This document shows, piece by piece, positions 1 through 7,444 of a stretch of DNA of 64,000 nt. A program made the translations under genes and the position numbers. Source of the stretch: JAGOBP01 sp964550855 (GTDB lineage Bacteria; Chloroflexota; Anaerolineae; Fen-1058). The DNA lies in NCBI GenBank assembly GCA_964550855.1, contig CAZKBQ010000002.1:1-64000 (forward strand). The letters are read 5' to 3'. The notes under the pieces were generated by a model. The model ran no database searches and was not told the origin of the DNA. It saw only the letters and a list, made by a program, of their open reading frames with translations. Position 1 is the stretch's first letter, and each line of letters begins with the position of its first letter.

Positions 1-30
1 GAAGACCGCCAGAAGGAGCAGGAACTCTAA
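1..30 (+). CDS. C-terminal tail of a gene cut by the window edge (probable antitoxin)
   Basis: The first ten codons read EDRQKEQEL and then a TAA stop at 28-30. The stop overlaps the ATG of the PIN-domain gene by one base (TAATG), the tight coupling typical of antitoxin-toxin pairs. The charged tail would suit an AbrB- or RHH-type antitoxin, but the DNA-binding part lies outside the window, so the family is inferred from position only. Confidence 0.5.
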   Translation, partial: EDRQKEQEL

Positions 31-434
31 TGGCTAAAAAGCCGCGCGTCCTGGACAGTTGGGCCATGCTGGCCTTTTTTCAAAACGAACCCGCCGCCGA
101 TCAGGTGGAGAAGATCATCAATGAGGCGCACGCCTCCGGCGCAGACCTGATGATGTCCGTCGTCAACGTGGGCGAACTCTGGTACACCGTCGCTCGCACG
201 CACTCGGCCAAACAGGCCGACATTATCATCGCCGAACTCCGTACGCTGAAAATTGACTTCATCGACGCCGATTGGGAACTGACCCAGCAGGCCGCCGCTT
301 TCAAAGTCAAAGGCAAAATCGCCTATGCCGATTGCTTTGCAGCGGCGGTCGCCAAGAAATTCAAGGCCGACCTGGTGACGGGTGATCCGGAGTTGAAGCA
401 GGTTGAGGGTGAAGTGAAAGTGTTATGGGTATAG
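30..434 (+). CDS. PIN-domain ribonuclease, VapC-like toxin
   Basis: A 134-aa single-domain protein with the PIN fold pattern: VLDSWAMLAFF near the N-terminus carries acidic residue D9, VVNVGEL carries E49, YADCFAAAVAKK carries D101, and LVTGDPEL carries D119. These four acids are the usual Mg2+-binding set of VapC-type ribonucleases. The start ATG overlaps the upstream stop codon, which supports a VapBC-like module with translational coupling. Inference: it acts as a toxin RNase restrained by the upstream partner. The RNA target cannot be told from sequence. It could also be a free-standing PIN protein, but the overlap with a small upstream gene makes the toxin reading the better one. Confidence 0.8.
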   Translation: MAKKPRVLDSWAMLAFFQNEPAADQVEKIINEAHASGADLMMSVVNVGELWYTVARTHSAKQADIIIAELRTLKIDFIDADWELTQQAAAFKVKGKIAYADCFAAAVAKKFKADLVTGDPELKQVEGEVKVLWV

Positions 435-523
435 GAGATCAAATATGGAATGGCATTTTCGACAATACAGTATGGGTGAGCCAACGCGTGATCCTATATA
501 TGGGGAGTTCTTTTTCTCGTTCC

Positions 524-1306
524 CTATTGATGAACGAATATTTTGTCGTTGTGATATTCAAGGAATTTTGGTTCAGGCACAAATCGATCTGGCAGCCGAA
601 TAGGGCGGTTGTTATAGACCCACAGTAAAGCATTGGCAGAATCATTTCGAGAGTGTGATTTGATGCGTGGTGAGACCTTGACCTTTAACTCCGGCGTAAC
701 TGTTATCAATCCACGATCAAACGCTCGGTCTAAAAGTGCATTAAGACACAGCCCATTTCGCGGATTGACTCTATTTGCCGTGTCATTTGCCCACGGGATG
801 ATGTGGCTTGCATTCAGCAATTCCGGAATTGCCAAACCACTAATACAGCAGCGAAATCCGTAGGCTGCAAGCACTGATTTACGGAAGAAACTCTGATTGA
901 TTCTCACCCGTACTATCGATTCACGCTCTCTTCCTATTTGCAGCACTGTATCATCTGTTTGAACGCTATCTTCTATAGATTGGTGCGTCATTTGCGCCAA
1001 TAGTTTTTCACTCTCAAACGCGAGCTTGTCCCAGTCCTGGTTGAACTCTTCCCAGATTTCAATGTCTTGCTTGCTGCCATGTGATGCGCCTTTAATATTG
1101 CGTTGCTGGAGCATAGGGTCAAGGCGTGCGAAGTTGGCAAGCTTCCATGCTACTGATGATGGTGTTCGCTCAATCGCTTTGGCAAGAGCAATAATTTCAG
1201 GGTTGTGTATATGAATCCTGCCAAACGGCGTTTTACAGTAAAGATTGAATGCGACAATCAACTCGTCGCGTGACCATATTCTTCGAAGAGTGGTTTTTTC
1301 TTTCAT
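524..1306 (-). CDS. HNH endonuclease-domain protein
   Basis: About 260 aa from the ATG at 1306 (MKEKTTLRRIWSRDEL); ATGs at 1327 and 1357 are also in frame and none has a strong Shine-Dalgarno sequence. The N-terminal third (WSRDELIVAFNLYCKTPFG, then ERTPSSVAWKLANFA) is the helical region seen in many HNH proteins of this kind. The nuclease core is near the C-terminus: CCISG, ASHIIPWA, then NPRNGLCLNALLDRAFD, the HNH_2 pattern with the second histidine replaced by asparagine. Likely a DNase of restriction or defence type. The gene is clearly AT-richer than its neighbours and faces the PIN gene, which suggests recent acquisition. The real target and any partner are unknown. Confidence 0.75.
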   Translation of the reverse strand: MKEKTTLRRIWSRDELIVAFNLYCKTPFGRIHIHNPEIIALAKAIERTPSSVAWKLANFARLDPMLQQRNIKGASHGSKQDIEIWEEFNQDWDKLAFESEKLLAQMTHQSIEDSVQTDDTVLQIGRERESIVRVRINQSFFRKSVLAAYGFRCCISGLAIPELLNASHIIPWANDTANRVNPRNGLCLNALLDRAFDRGLITVTPELKVKVSPRIKSHSRNDSANALLWVYNNRPIRLPDRFVPEPKFLEYHNDKIFVHQ

Positions 1307-1420
1307 TTGCTCGACCCCATTATTCATCAGTATCGCATGACTTGGAAAGCGAGTCAAAGGTAAATTGGCATTTTCTACACCGCACTATGGCAATACCGCT
1401 GTTTGCCGATCTTTGCGCGA

Positions 1421-1473
1421 CTGCCTGACTACGTGACTATTCAACTATCGGACTATCTCACTATCTCACCAAC
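1421..1473. repeat. Degenerate short tandem repeat (gactat/ctatc units)
   Basis: Units such as GACTACGTGACTATTCAACT and GGACTATCTCACTATCTCAC repeat with drift every 7-9 bases just past the HNH gene and into the 3' end of the UvrA-like gene. It resembles other degenerate repeats in the window (9763, 45850, 48836, 61824). Function unknown. Confidence 0.5.
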
Positions 1474-4079
1474 ACATCCCTCAAGAATCTCCCCGTATAC
1501 CCCTCTTCCACTTGCGCCACTTCCTCCGGTGTCCCCTGCGCCACGATATAACCACCCGCCTTGCCGCCCTCCGGCCCCACGTCGATGATCCAGTCCGCGC
1601 ACTTCATCACGTCGAGGTTGTGCTCGATCACGACGACGGAGTTGCCCGCGTCCACTAGTTTTTGCAGCAACGTGAGCAAGCGCGCCACATCGGCCACGTG
1701 CAGGCCCGTCGTCGGCTCGTCGAGCAGATACAGCGTGCGCCCCGTTGCGCGTCGATACAATTCCTTCGCCAGTTTCACGCGCTGCGCTTCGCCGCCGGAT
1801 AAGGTTGTGGCTGGTTGACCCAGTTGCAAATAGCCGAGGCCCACTTCGACCATCAACGACAGACGTGACGCCGCGGCGGGCACATCCGCGAAGATCGGCA
1901 GCGCTTCCTCGATGGTCATGTCCAGCACCTGCGCGATGTCGTAACCGCGATACTTCACCGCCAGCACGTCTTTCTTGAAGCGCCGACCGTGACACGTCGG
2001 GCAGCGCACTTGCACGTCGGGCAGGAAGTGCATCTCCACAGTCAGCAGGCCCGCGCCCTCGCAGCGTTCGCAGCGTCCGCCCGGCACGTTGAACGAAAAA
2101 TGCCTGGCGCTCAAGTGACGGGCCTTCGCTTCCGGCGTCGACGCGAACGCCTCGCGGATGCCGGTGAACGCATCGGTGTAGGTGGCCGCGTTCGAGCGCG
2201 TGCTGCGCCCGATGGCGCTTTGATCGATCGTGATGACCTTGTCAAGGTAGTCCCAGCCCTCGATCGCATCGTGCTCGCCCGGTAGATCAGTGGCGTTATA
2301 GAAGCGTTGGCGCGCCGCCCGATCGAGGATGTCCAGCATCAACGACGACTTGCCCGATCCCGATACGCCGGTCACGGCGACCAACTTACCGAGCGGCACA
2401 TCGACCGTGACGTTCTTCAGGTTGTTGGCGCGCGCGCCGCGAATGGTGAGATGTCGGCCGTTGCCCGATCGACGTTCCGTCGGGACGACGATGCGCGCTC
2501 GGCCGGAGAGATATTGCCCCGTGATCGATTCTTCGGTCGCGGCCACCCGATCGGGCGATCCGGCGACGACGATGCGCCCGCCCGATCGGCCCGCGCCCGG
2601 GCCCACATCGACGACGAAATCGGCGGCGTGCAGCATGTCGAGATCGTGTTCGATGATCAGCACGGTGTTGCCCAGATCGCGCAGTTGGCGCAGCACGTTG
2701 ATCAGCCGGGCATTGTCGCGCGGATGCAGCCCTATGGTCGGTTCGTCGAGCACGTACAACACGCCCGTCAGGCCTGATCCCAACAGGGAAGCGAGTCGCA
2801 ATCGCTGCGCTTCTCCGATCGAGAGGGAGGGCGAAGACCGATCGAGCGTGAGATAACCGACGCCGACGTCGACTAATCGTTTCACACGCGCTTCCAGATC
2901 GAGCACGATCGGTTCGGTGACGATCCATTCTTCCGGTGTGACCGTCGCGCGCAGTTGATCGAGCCATGCGGCCAGTTCATCCAGCGGCAGTTTGGACACC
3001 GCGATGATGTTTTGACCCAGGACCGTCACGGCGCGGCTTTCGGGCTTGAGGCGCGTGCCATTGCAATCGGGGCAGACGCGCTCGCTCACAAAATCGGATA
3101 ATTTCTCGCGGTAGGTTTCGTCGTGTTCTTGATTGGCATAGCGGCGCAGGAGATTGGTGATCACGCCCTCGAAGTTGCCACCAGCCACCGTCGTGGGCGG
3201 TTTGACGTTGGGGAAGTGGCGCTTGAATTGTGCGCCGTTCACGCCATAGAACAGCAGATCGCGCTGCACTTCGCCGTATTGATTGATCGGCAGCGTCGCG
3301 TCGAACGTGAAACCGTAATGACGACCGGCGGCTTCCAATGAAGAAATGTAGCGGCTGAAATGAAATTCTTCCCAGCCCCAGATCGCGCCGTCGCGGATGG
3401 TCTTGGATTGATCGACGATGCGATCGATGTTGGGCGAATGCACCGAGCCGAGGCCGGTGCAGGTGGGACACGCGCCCGCCGGTTTGTTGAACGAGAAATG
3501 GCCCATGCTGAACTCGGGGACCAATGTGCCGCACTGCGGGCAGGGATACATTTCGCCGGAATCTTCTTCATCGGACACTTGATCAATTGTCCTCACCCCC
3601 GACCCCTCTCCTGAGAATAAAAAGCGATTCTCAGAAGAGGGGAGTGGCTGCTCCCCCTCTCCCGAAATCTGTTGTCCGATTTCGGGAGAGGGGGTTAGGG
3701 GGTGAGGCGGAATATCCGCGCCGCAGTTGGGGCAGGGGCGATGACCGAGCCGGGCGAACAATACGCGCAGGTAGGTGAAGACTTCCGTCGCCGTGCCCAC
3801 CGTCGATCGCGGGCTGCGATTACTGCCCTGTTGATCGATGGCGATGGACGGCGACAAACCCTCGATGCGATCGACCTCGGGCTTGCCGGCGTAATCGACC
3901 ATGCCCAGCGCCTCGAAGAGCTGCCGCACGCTTTCCTTGTGCAGCGTGTCGATGGCCAGCGTCGATTTGCCCGAACCCGATAGACCGGTGAAGACCACCA
4001 GTTGATTCTTCGGAATGCTGAGGGTGACGTTCTTCAGGTTGTGCAGCCGCGCATTCTTGATGGTGATGGTATCGAACAT
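1461..4079 (-). CDS. UvrA-family ABC ATPase (UvrA2-like), with an in-frame repeat insertion
   Basis: An 872-aa protein with two ABC modules. Near the N-terminus it has Walker A GLSGSGKSTLAIDTLHKE, then paired CxxC zinc-binding motifs (CPNCG, CPQCG, CPTC, CPDCNGTRL). The first signature is LSIGEAQRLRLA with Walker B YVLDEPTIGLHP; the second module has GVSGSGKSSLMLDIL, CERCEG and CPTCHGRRF, LSGGEAQRVKLAKEL and LLDEPTTGLH. The length is shorter than classical UvrA, and the UvrB-binding region before the first signature motif looks reduced, as in UvrA2/drug-resistance-type paralogues. No uvrB or uvrC lies nearby. The odd point is an approximately 39-codon insert around residues 125-163, between the CPNCG and CPQCG pairs of the first zinc finger; it is a palindromic DNA repeat read as protein (see 3591-3707). 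Likely roles are damage binding or antibiotic self-protection; the choice between them is open. Confidence 0.85.
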   Translation of the reverse strand: MFDTITIKNARLHNLKNVTLSIPKNQLVVFTGLSGSGKSTLAIDTLHKESVRQLFEALGMVDYAGKPEVDRIEGLSPSIAIDQQGSNRSPRSTVGTATEVFTYLRVLFARLGHRPCPNCGADIPPHPLTPSPEIGQQISGEGEQPLPSSENRFLFSGEGSGVRTIDQVSDEEDSGEMYPCPQCGTLVPEFSMGHFSFNKPAGACPTCTGLGSVHSPNIDRIVDQSKTIRDGAIWGWEEFHFSRYISSLEAAGRHYGFTFDATLPINQYGEVQRDLLFYGVNGAQFKRHFPNVKPPTTVAGGNFEGVITNLLRRYANQEHDETYREKLSDFVSERVCPDCNGTRLKPESRAVTVLGQNIIAVSKLPLDELAAWLDQLRATVTPEEWIVTEPIVLDLEARVKRLVDVGVGYLTLDRSSPSLSIGEAQRLRLASLLGSGLTGVLYVLDEPTIGLHPRDNARLINVLRQLRDLGNTVLIIEHDLDMLHAADFVVDVGPGAGRSGGRIVVAGSPDRVAATEESITGQYLSGRARIVVPTERRSGNGRHLTIRGARANNLKNVTVDVPLGKLVAVTGVSGSGKSSLMLDILDRAARQRFYNATDLPGEHDAIEGWDYLDKVITIDQSAIGRSTRSNAATYTDAFTGIREAFASTPEAKARHLSARHFSFNVPGGRCERCEGAGLLTVEMHFLPDVQVRCPTCHGRRFKKDVLAVKYRGYDIAQVLDMTIEEALPIFADVPAAASRLSLMVEVGLGYLQLGQPATTLSGGEAQRVKLAKELYRRATGRTLYLLDEPTTGLHVADVARLLTLLQKLVDAGNSVVVIEHNLDVMKCADWIIDVGPEGGKAGGYIVAQGTPEEVAQVEEGYTGRFLRDVLVR
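3591..3707. repeat. 117-bp palindromic repeat inserted in frame in the UvrA-like gene
   Basis: The element begins CCTCACCCCCGACCCCTCTCC and ends with GGAGAGGGGGTTAGGGGGTGAGG-type sequence, so its ends are imperfect inverted repeats of about 21-23 bp. Inside are two hairpins: CTGAGAAT/ATTCTCAG (3611-3634) and TCCCGAAAT/ATTTCGGGA (about 3660-3687). At 117 bp (39 codons) it keeps the frame open and adds a Pro/Ser/Gly-rich segment to the zinc-finger region. It looks like a MITE- or REP-type element of the intergenic kind that landed in a gene. Confidence 0.75.
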
Positions 4080-4152
4080 GGAACTCCGCTCTTGTCAGAT
4101 TTTGTCCACGAAGTTCACGAAGGATCACGAAGAAAAATACCGAAGCCGCTCG

Positions 4153-4172
4153 CGCCGGATGACAATCCGGCG
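4153..4172. repeat. REP-like hairpin in the intergenic gap 4080-4280
   Basis: CGCCGGAT and ATCCGGCG form a perfect 8-bp stem around the loop GACA. The gap between the UvrA-like gene and the ABC permease holds nothing else that could be assigned. The stem resembles the CGGCGGAT/ATCCGCCG stem at 6051-6070, so both may belong to one hairpin family. It has no T-tract and is not a clear terminator. Confidence 0.5.
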
Positions 4173-4280
4173 ATCCACGGGACGATGTATCATCCGCCAC
4201 GAGCAATTCGACGGTTGTGTGAGTCCTCGATCTCTTCGCAGATCATCTCTAGTTTACAACCTTGGTGGGCAATGGGAGCC

Positions 4281-5060
4281 TCAACTTGAGGCGCTATTGT
4301 ACCGTTTCACGCCGACGTGAAACAACACCGACGCGGCAATGAACAAGATCGCGGCCAGCGTCACACCGCCGATCAGGATGATCGGCTGGATGTCGCCAGT
4401 CAAAGCCGTGGCGGGAATGGTGGTCATGATCGCCACCGGGATGATCCATGTCAGCACGAATTGCAGCCAGCCGGGGTAGATGCCGATCGGGTAACGGGCC
4501 AGCTGCATGATGGCGTCGAACACCCACGTGAATAACAGGCCGGGACTCCAGAAGACCAGCGCCGTGAAGATCAGCAGGATGGCGTACAACACGGCCACGC
4601 TCGCCGCCGCCGCGATGAGGAACGAGAGGATTTGCGCGCCGCCCGATTGGATGCTTGCCACGATAATGACGCCCAGCCCCAGCGCCAGATCGATCACGGC
4701 AAACCAACTCCACTGGCGCACACTGACGAAGAACTGCGTGTTGACGGGGCGCAAGAGCGTGAAGTCAAAGCGACCGCTCCACACGTCGCCTTCGATGCCG
4801 GCCAGCACTTCCAAACTGGGGCCGATGAACCAGCCGCGCAGCGCGCTGATGGTGAGATAGACGCCCAGCAGCGCCAGCGTCGAGGCGAATGTCCAGCCGT
4901 TCAGCGTCTTGACCTGGCTGAACAACACCACCAGCCCCAACACGCCGACGATCAGATTCAAGATCGAGTTGAACAACCCGATCGCAAAGTTGGCGCGATA
5001 GGCCAGATCGGTTTGCGCCGAGGACAGCATGAAGTATTTGACTAAGCGTAGATAGCGCAT
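4281..5060 (-). CDS. ABC-2 type transporter permease (DUF990/ABC2_membrane_6-like)
   Basis: A 259-aa membrane protein with about six hydrophobic segments. Start chosen at ATG 5060 (MRYLRLVKYFML), with GGGAG about eight bases upstream. The order of segments and the internal motif GDVWSGRFDFTLLRPVNTQFF match the permease half of ABC-2 exporters of the DUF990 group, in which two unlike permeases and one ATPase work together. It lies last in the transcription order ATPase (5997-7067), permease (5209-6000), permease. The substrate is unknown; related trios export lipids, peptides or antibiotics. The palindromic repeat at 5077-5199 separates it from the preceding permease. Confidence 0.8.
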   Translation of the reverse strand: MRYLRLVKYFMLSSAQTDLAYRANFAIGLFNSILNLIVGVLGLVVLFSQVKTLNGWTFASTLALLGVYLTISALRGWFIGPSLEVLAGIEGDVWSGRFDFTLLRPVNTQFFVSVRQWSWFAVIDLALGLGVIIVASIQSGGAQILSFLIAAAASVAVLYAILLIFTALVFWSPGLLFTWVFDAIMQLARYPIGIYPGWLQFVLTWIIPVAIMTTIPATALTGDIQPIILIGGVTLAAILFIAASVLFHVGVKRYNSASS

Positions 5061-5076
5061 GATGTTTCTCCCGCGC

Positions 5077-5199
5077 GTCATTGCGAGCGCTTCTCAGCGA
5101 AGCAATCTCATCCTCAACCGACCAGGAGATTGCTTCGTCGCATTCTTCGACTACACCGCGAAAGGACGCGGCTCCGCTCAGAATGCTCCTCGCAATGAC
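5077..5199. repeat. GTCATTGCGAG-type palindromic repeat
   Basis: The segment starts GTCATTGCGAGCG and ends CTCGCAATGAC, with AAGCAATCTC and GAGATTGCTT forming an inner pair. This is the widespread bacterial intergenic repeat of the form GTCATTGCGAG...AAGCAATCT...AGATTGCTT...CTCGCAATGAC. It fills the space between the two ABC permease genes. It may form a long stem in the operon mRNA. Confidence 0.8.
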
Positions 5200-5208
5200 A
5201 CTGCCAAT

Positions 5209-6000
5209 TCATCCCCCAATCGCCGAGTACCGCTTCAAACCCGATCGCCACACCACGCGATAGAGCAGCACCGCGACGATCAACCACGCGGCCTGAATCA
5301 CAAAGCCCATTGCCGCTTCCGACAAATTGATCTGCCCGGTCAACACCTCGACCGGGAAGCCGACCATGTAATAGAAGGGCAGCACGCGCGCCACCGATTG
5401 CAGCGCAGCGGGCAGCAGCGCCACCGGCGCGACGACGCCCGCCAGCAGGAAAATCAACGCATCCTGCAGGCCCAGCAGCGCATCGGCGCGTGTGGCCCAG
5501 AACGCGAGACAGGCCAGCCACAAGCCCCAGAAGAAACGCAGCAGCCAGGCGCCCATCAACGCGACGAAGAACAACACGACCTGCGTCGGCGTCGCAGTCA
5601 ATTCGGGCCGCAGCACAATCGCCAACACGATCGAGACCGGCACGACGAAGGCCATCATCACGACCTTGCCCGCGACTTCGCTCGCAATCGCGTTGTACAG
5701 CGGCGACATCGGCTTCAGCAGCCACGAGTTCAAACTGCCCATGCGGATGATGTCGCCCACCGTCCAGTTGGTCTGCGCGAACGTCAGTTGATTGACGAGG
5801 ATCAACACCAGGTAATAGGCCACAAACTGCGGCGGCGTCATGCCGGCGACCGGCGCGGGTTCCGACGCCGTCGACCACACGAAGAGATAGATCAACGGCG
5901 GGATCATCCAGCCGAAAGCCAGCACGAAGAAGAAACTGCGATACTGCAACCACGACGCCCACGATCGTTTGATCAGCGCCCAGCCGCCCCGATGGTTCAT
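5209..6000 (-). CDS. ABC-2 type transporter permease (second subunit)
   Basis: A 263-aa membrane protein beginning MNHRGGWALIKRSWASWLQ, with about six hydrophobic segments. Internal motifs WTVGDIIRMGSLNSWLLKPM and LLRFFWGLWLACLAFWATR resemble the paired permeases of DUF990-type exporters. Its ATG overlaps the stop of the ATPase gene by four bases (ATGA), so translation is coupled. Together with 4281-5060 it should form a heterodimeric membrane channel. Substrate unknown. Confidence 0.8.
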   Translation of the reverse strand: MNHRGGWALIKRSWASWLQYRSFFFVLAFGWMIPPLIYLFVWSTASEPAPVAGMTPPQFVAYYLVLILVNQLTFAQTNWTVGDIIRMGSLNSWLLKPMSPLYNAIASEVAGKVVMMAFVVPVSIVLAIVLRPELTATPTQVVLFFVALMGAWLLRFFWGLWLACLAFWATRADALLGLQDALIFLLAGVVAPVALLPAALQSVARVLPFYYMVGFPVEVLTGQINLSEAAMGFVIQAAWLIVAVLLYRVVWRSGLKRYSAIGG

Positions 6001-7067
6001 ACCGCCCCCTCCTCACTCGCTCCCGCTGGACGAAAGTCCAGCGGCGAATGCGGCGGATTATTATCCGCCGTGAGCACGGCTGTGCCCTCTTGGTAAATCT
6101 GATCGATCACGGCTTCGATCGGCGGATCTTCCACCACCAGATCGATCACGGGCAGGGTGTTGAGCAGCTGCGCCATGATGGCCGGGGCAGCCGATCGGGG
6201 TACGCGCAGTTGCAGGTGATCGTCCTCGCGCTGCAGCACCTCCACGCCGATCGGTAACGCGGCATCAGCCACCACCCGATCGGCACTCAAGCCCACGCGG
6301 ATCAACTTGAACGGCGCGAGCCGCGCGGCGAGATCGGTCAGGCCGCCGTCGTAGAGCAACTGCCCGTGATGGATCAAGATCACGCGCGGGCACAGCGCCG
6401 TCACGTCGGCCATGTAGTGACTGGTCAGGATCACGGTCGCGCCGTGCCGCTTGTTGTAGTCGAGCACAAAGCGGCGCAGACGGCTCTGCATCGAGATGTC
6501 CAATCCCAGCGTCGGCTCGTCGAGGAAGATCACCTGCGGGCGATGCAGCAGCCCCGCAACGAGTTCGCACTTCATGCGTTCACCTAATGAAAGGTTGCGC
6601 ACCGGCTTGGTCAGCAGTTCGCGCATGTCGAGCAGTTCGATCAGCTCATCGAGCGATTGCTGATAGATCGCCGGCGTGAGATGATAAATCTCGCCCAGCA
6701 CGCGATAGGTATCCAGCGGCGGAATGTCCCAGATCAACTGGCTTTTGTTGCCCAGCACCATGCTGATGGTGCACAGAAAATCGGCGCGGCGCTCCCACGG
6801 TGTGAACCCAGCCACGCGCACTTCACCCGAAGTGGGATGCAGCAGGCCCGCCAGCATCTTCAGCGTGGTCGTCTTGCCCGCGCCGTTGGGGCCGATGAAC
6901 CCGACGATCTCCCCCGGCTCGATGCTGAAGCTGATGTCGCGCACGGCTTCGACGGCGTCGTACTGGCGGCGCACAAAACTATTCACGGCGGCGCGCAGCC
7001 CGCCCTCGCGCACAGGGACCCGGTATGTCTTGACGAGGTGGTTGACGTGAATCTGTGAATTTGGCAT
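5997..7067 (-). CDS. ABC transporter ATP-binding protein
   Basis: A 356-aa ATPase starting MPNSQIHVNHLVKTYRVPV. It shows Walker A GPNGAGKTTTLKMLAG, the Q-loop in VLGNKSQLIWDIP, signature LSLGERMKCE (GE in place of GG), Walker B VIFLDEPTLGLD and the switch histidine in ILTSHY. The C-terminal third after about residue 250 is a regulatory extension common to ABC-2 exporter ATPases. The final 25 residues are encoded across two hairpin repeats (6024-6070), which suggests the natural C-terminus has been replaced or lengthened. It is first in an operon with two permeases. The likely substrate class cannot be read from the sequence. Confidence 0.88.
   Translation of the reverse strand: MPNSQIHVNHLVKTYRVPVREGGLRAAVNSFVRRQYDAVEAVRDISFSIEPGEIVGFIGPNGAGKTTTLKMLAGLLHPTSGEVRVAGFTPWERRADFLCTISMVLGNKSQLIWDIPPLDTYRVLGEIYHLTPAIYQQSLDELIELLDMRELLTKPVRNLSLGERMKCELVAGLLHRPQVIFLDEPTLGLDISMQSRLRRFVLDYNKRHGATVILTSHYMADVTALCPRVILIHHGQLLYDGGLTDLAARLAPFKLIRVGLSADRVVADAALPIGVEVLQREDDHLQLRVPRSAAPAIMAQLLNTLPVIDLVVEDPPIEAVIDQIYQEGTAVLTADNNPPHSPLDFRPAGASEEGAV
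6024..6070. repeat. Pair of REP-like hairpins inside the 3' end of the ATPase gene
   Basis: CGCTGGAC-GAAA-GTCCAGCG (6024-6043) is followed by CGGCGGAT-TATT-ATCCGCCG (6051-6070). Each is a perfect 8-bp stem with a 4-base loop. They lie in frame in the last 25 codons of the ABC ATPase. Similar stems at 4153 and 10952 suggest a dispersed family. Confidence 0.65.
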
Positions 7068-7359
7068 GAGGCAGACTCCGCGAGCATATCATGCCTTAAT
7101 TCTACAACGTTGGTGTGCAAATGGAGGCTTACTCGAGCGCGCTACCAGATCGGCGCGCGCCGCATTCCCTATGAATCAGGCTTCAGGCGACGTGTTGCAC
7201 AGTATCGCGTGGCTACGGTAAAGTCTGAGCCCGCCGGCGTCCCCGGCAGGTTTGTCTGCTGGCGCAAGTAACTCGGCGGGGGCGGTGTTTGTCCGCTTCA
7301 CGCGGGCGGCGGGCAGATTTTGTTAAGATTTCGCGCGTGTGAAATGTGAAAGTCTGACC
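7068..7359. other. Non-coding gap with strong hairpin potential
   Basis: Between two divergent genes. At 7228-7285 GCCCGCC pairs with GGCGGGGGC around an inner stem CCGGCAG/CTGCTGG, followed by CCGC-TTCA-GCGG-type sequence and a T-rich stretch near 7318. The block lies upstream of the hppA promoter, so it is not obviously its leader. It could be a small RNA gene, a repeat, or a terminator; no known RNA family was recognised. Confidence 0.35.
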
Positions 7360-7387
7360 TTGACTTGATCGCTCTCTCAAGTAAAAT
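7360..7387 (+). promoter_or_regulatory. Sigma70-type promoter for the pyrophosphatase gene
   Basis: TTGACT (7360-7365), 16 bases, TAAAAT (7382-7387). The transcript would start near 7394 and carry a leader of about 50 bases ending in the strong Shine-Dalgarno AAGGAGG at 7434-7440. Confidence 0.7.
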
Positions 7388-7444
7388 CAGGACTTGTCGG
7401 TTCGCCCGGGCCGAGGCCCGACCCCACATCCCCAAGGAGGCAGC

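Noticed and set aside
4303..4322. parS-like inverted repeat GTTTCACG-CCGA-CGTGAAAC
   Set aside because: The arms match half-sites of parS (TGTTTCACGTGAAACA), but four extra bases separate them and the element is coding sequence of the ABC permease C-terminus. Probably chance.
5059..6096. Long plus-strand open frame opposite the ABC permease
   Set aside because: Low-complexity Arg/Gln/His composition, antisense to a clear membrane protein; begins in a repeat.
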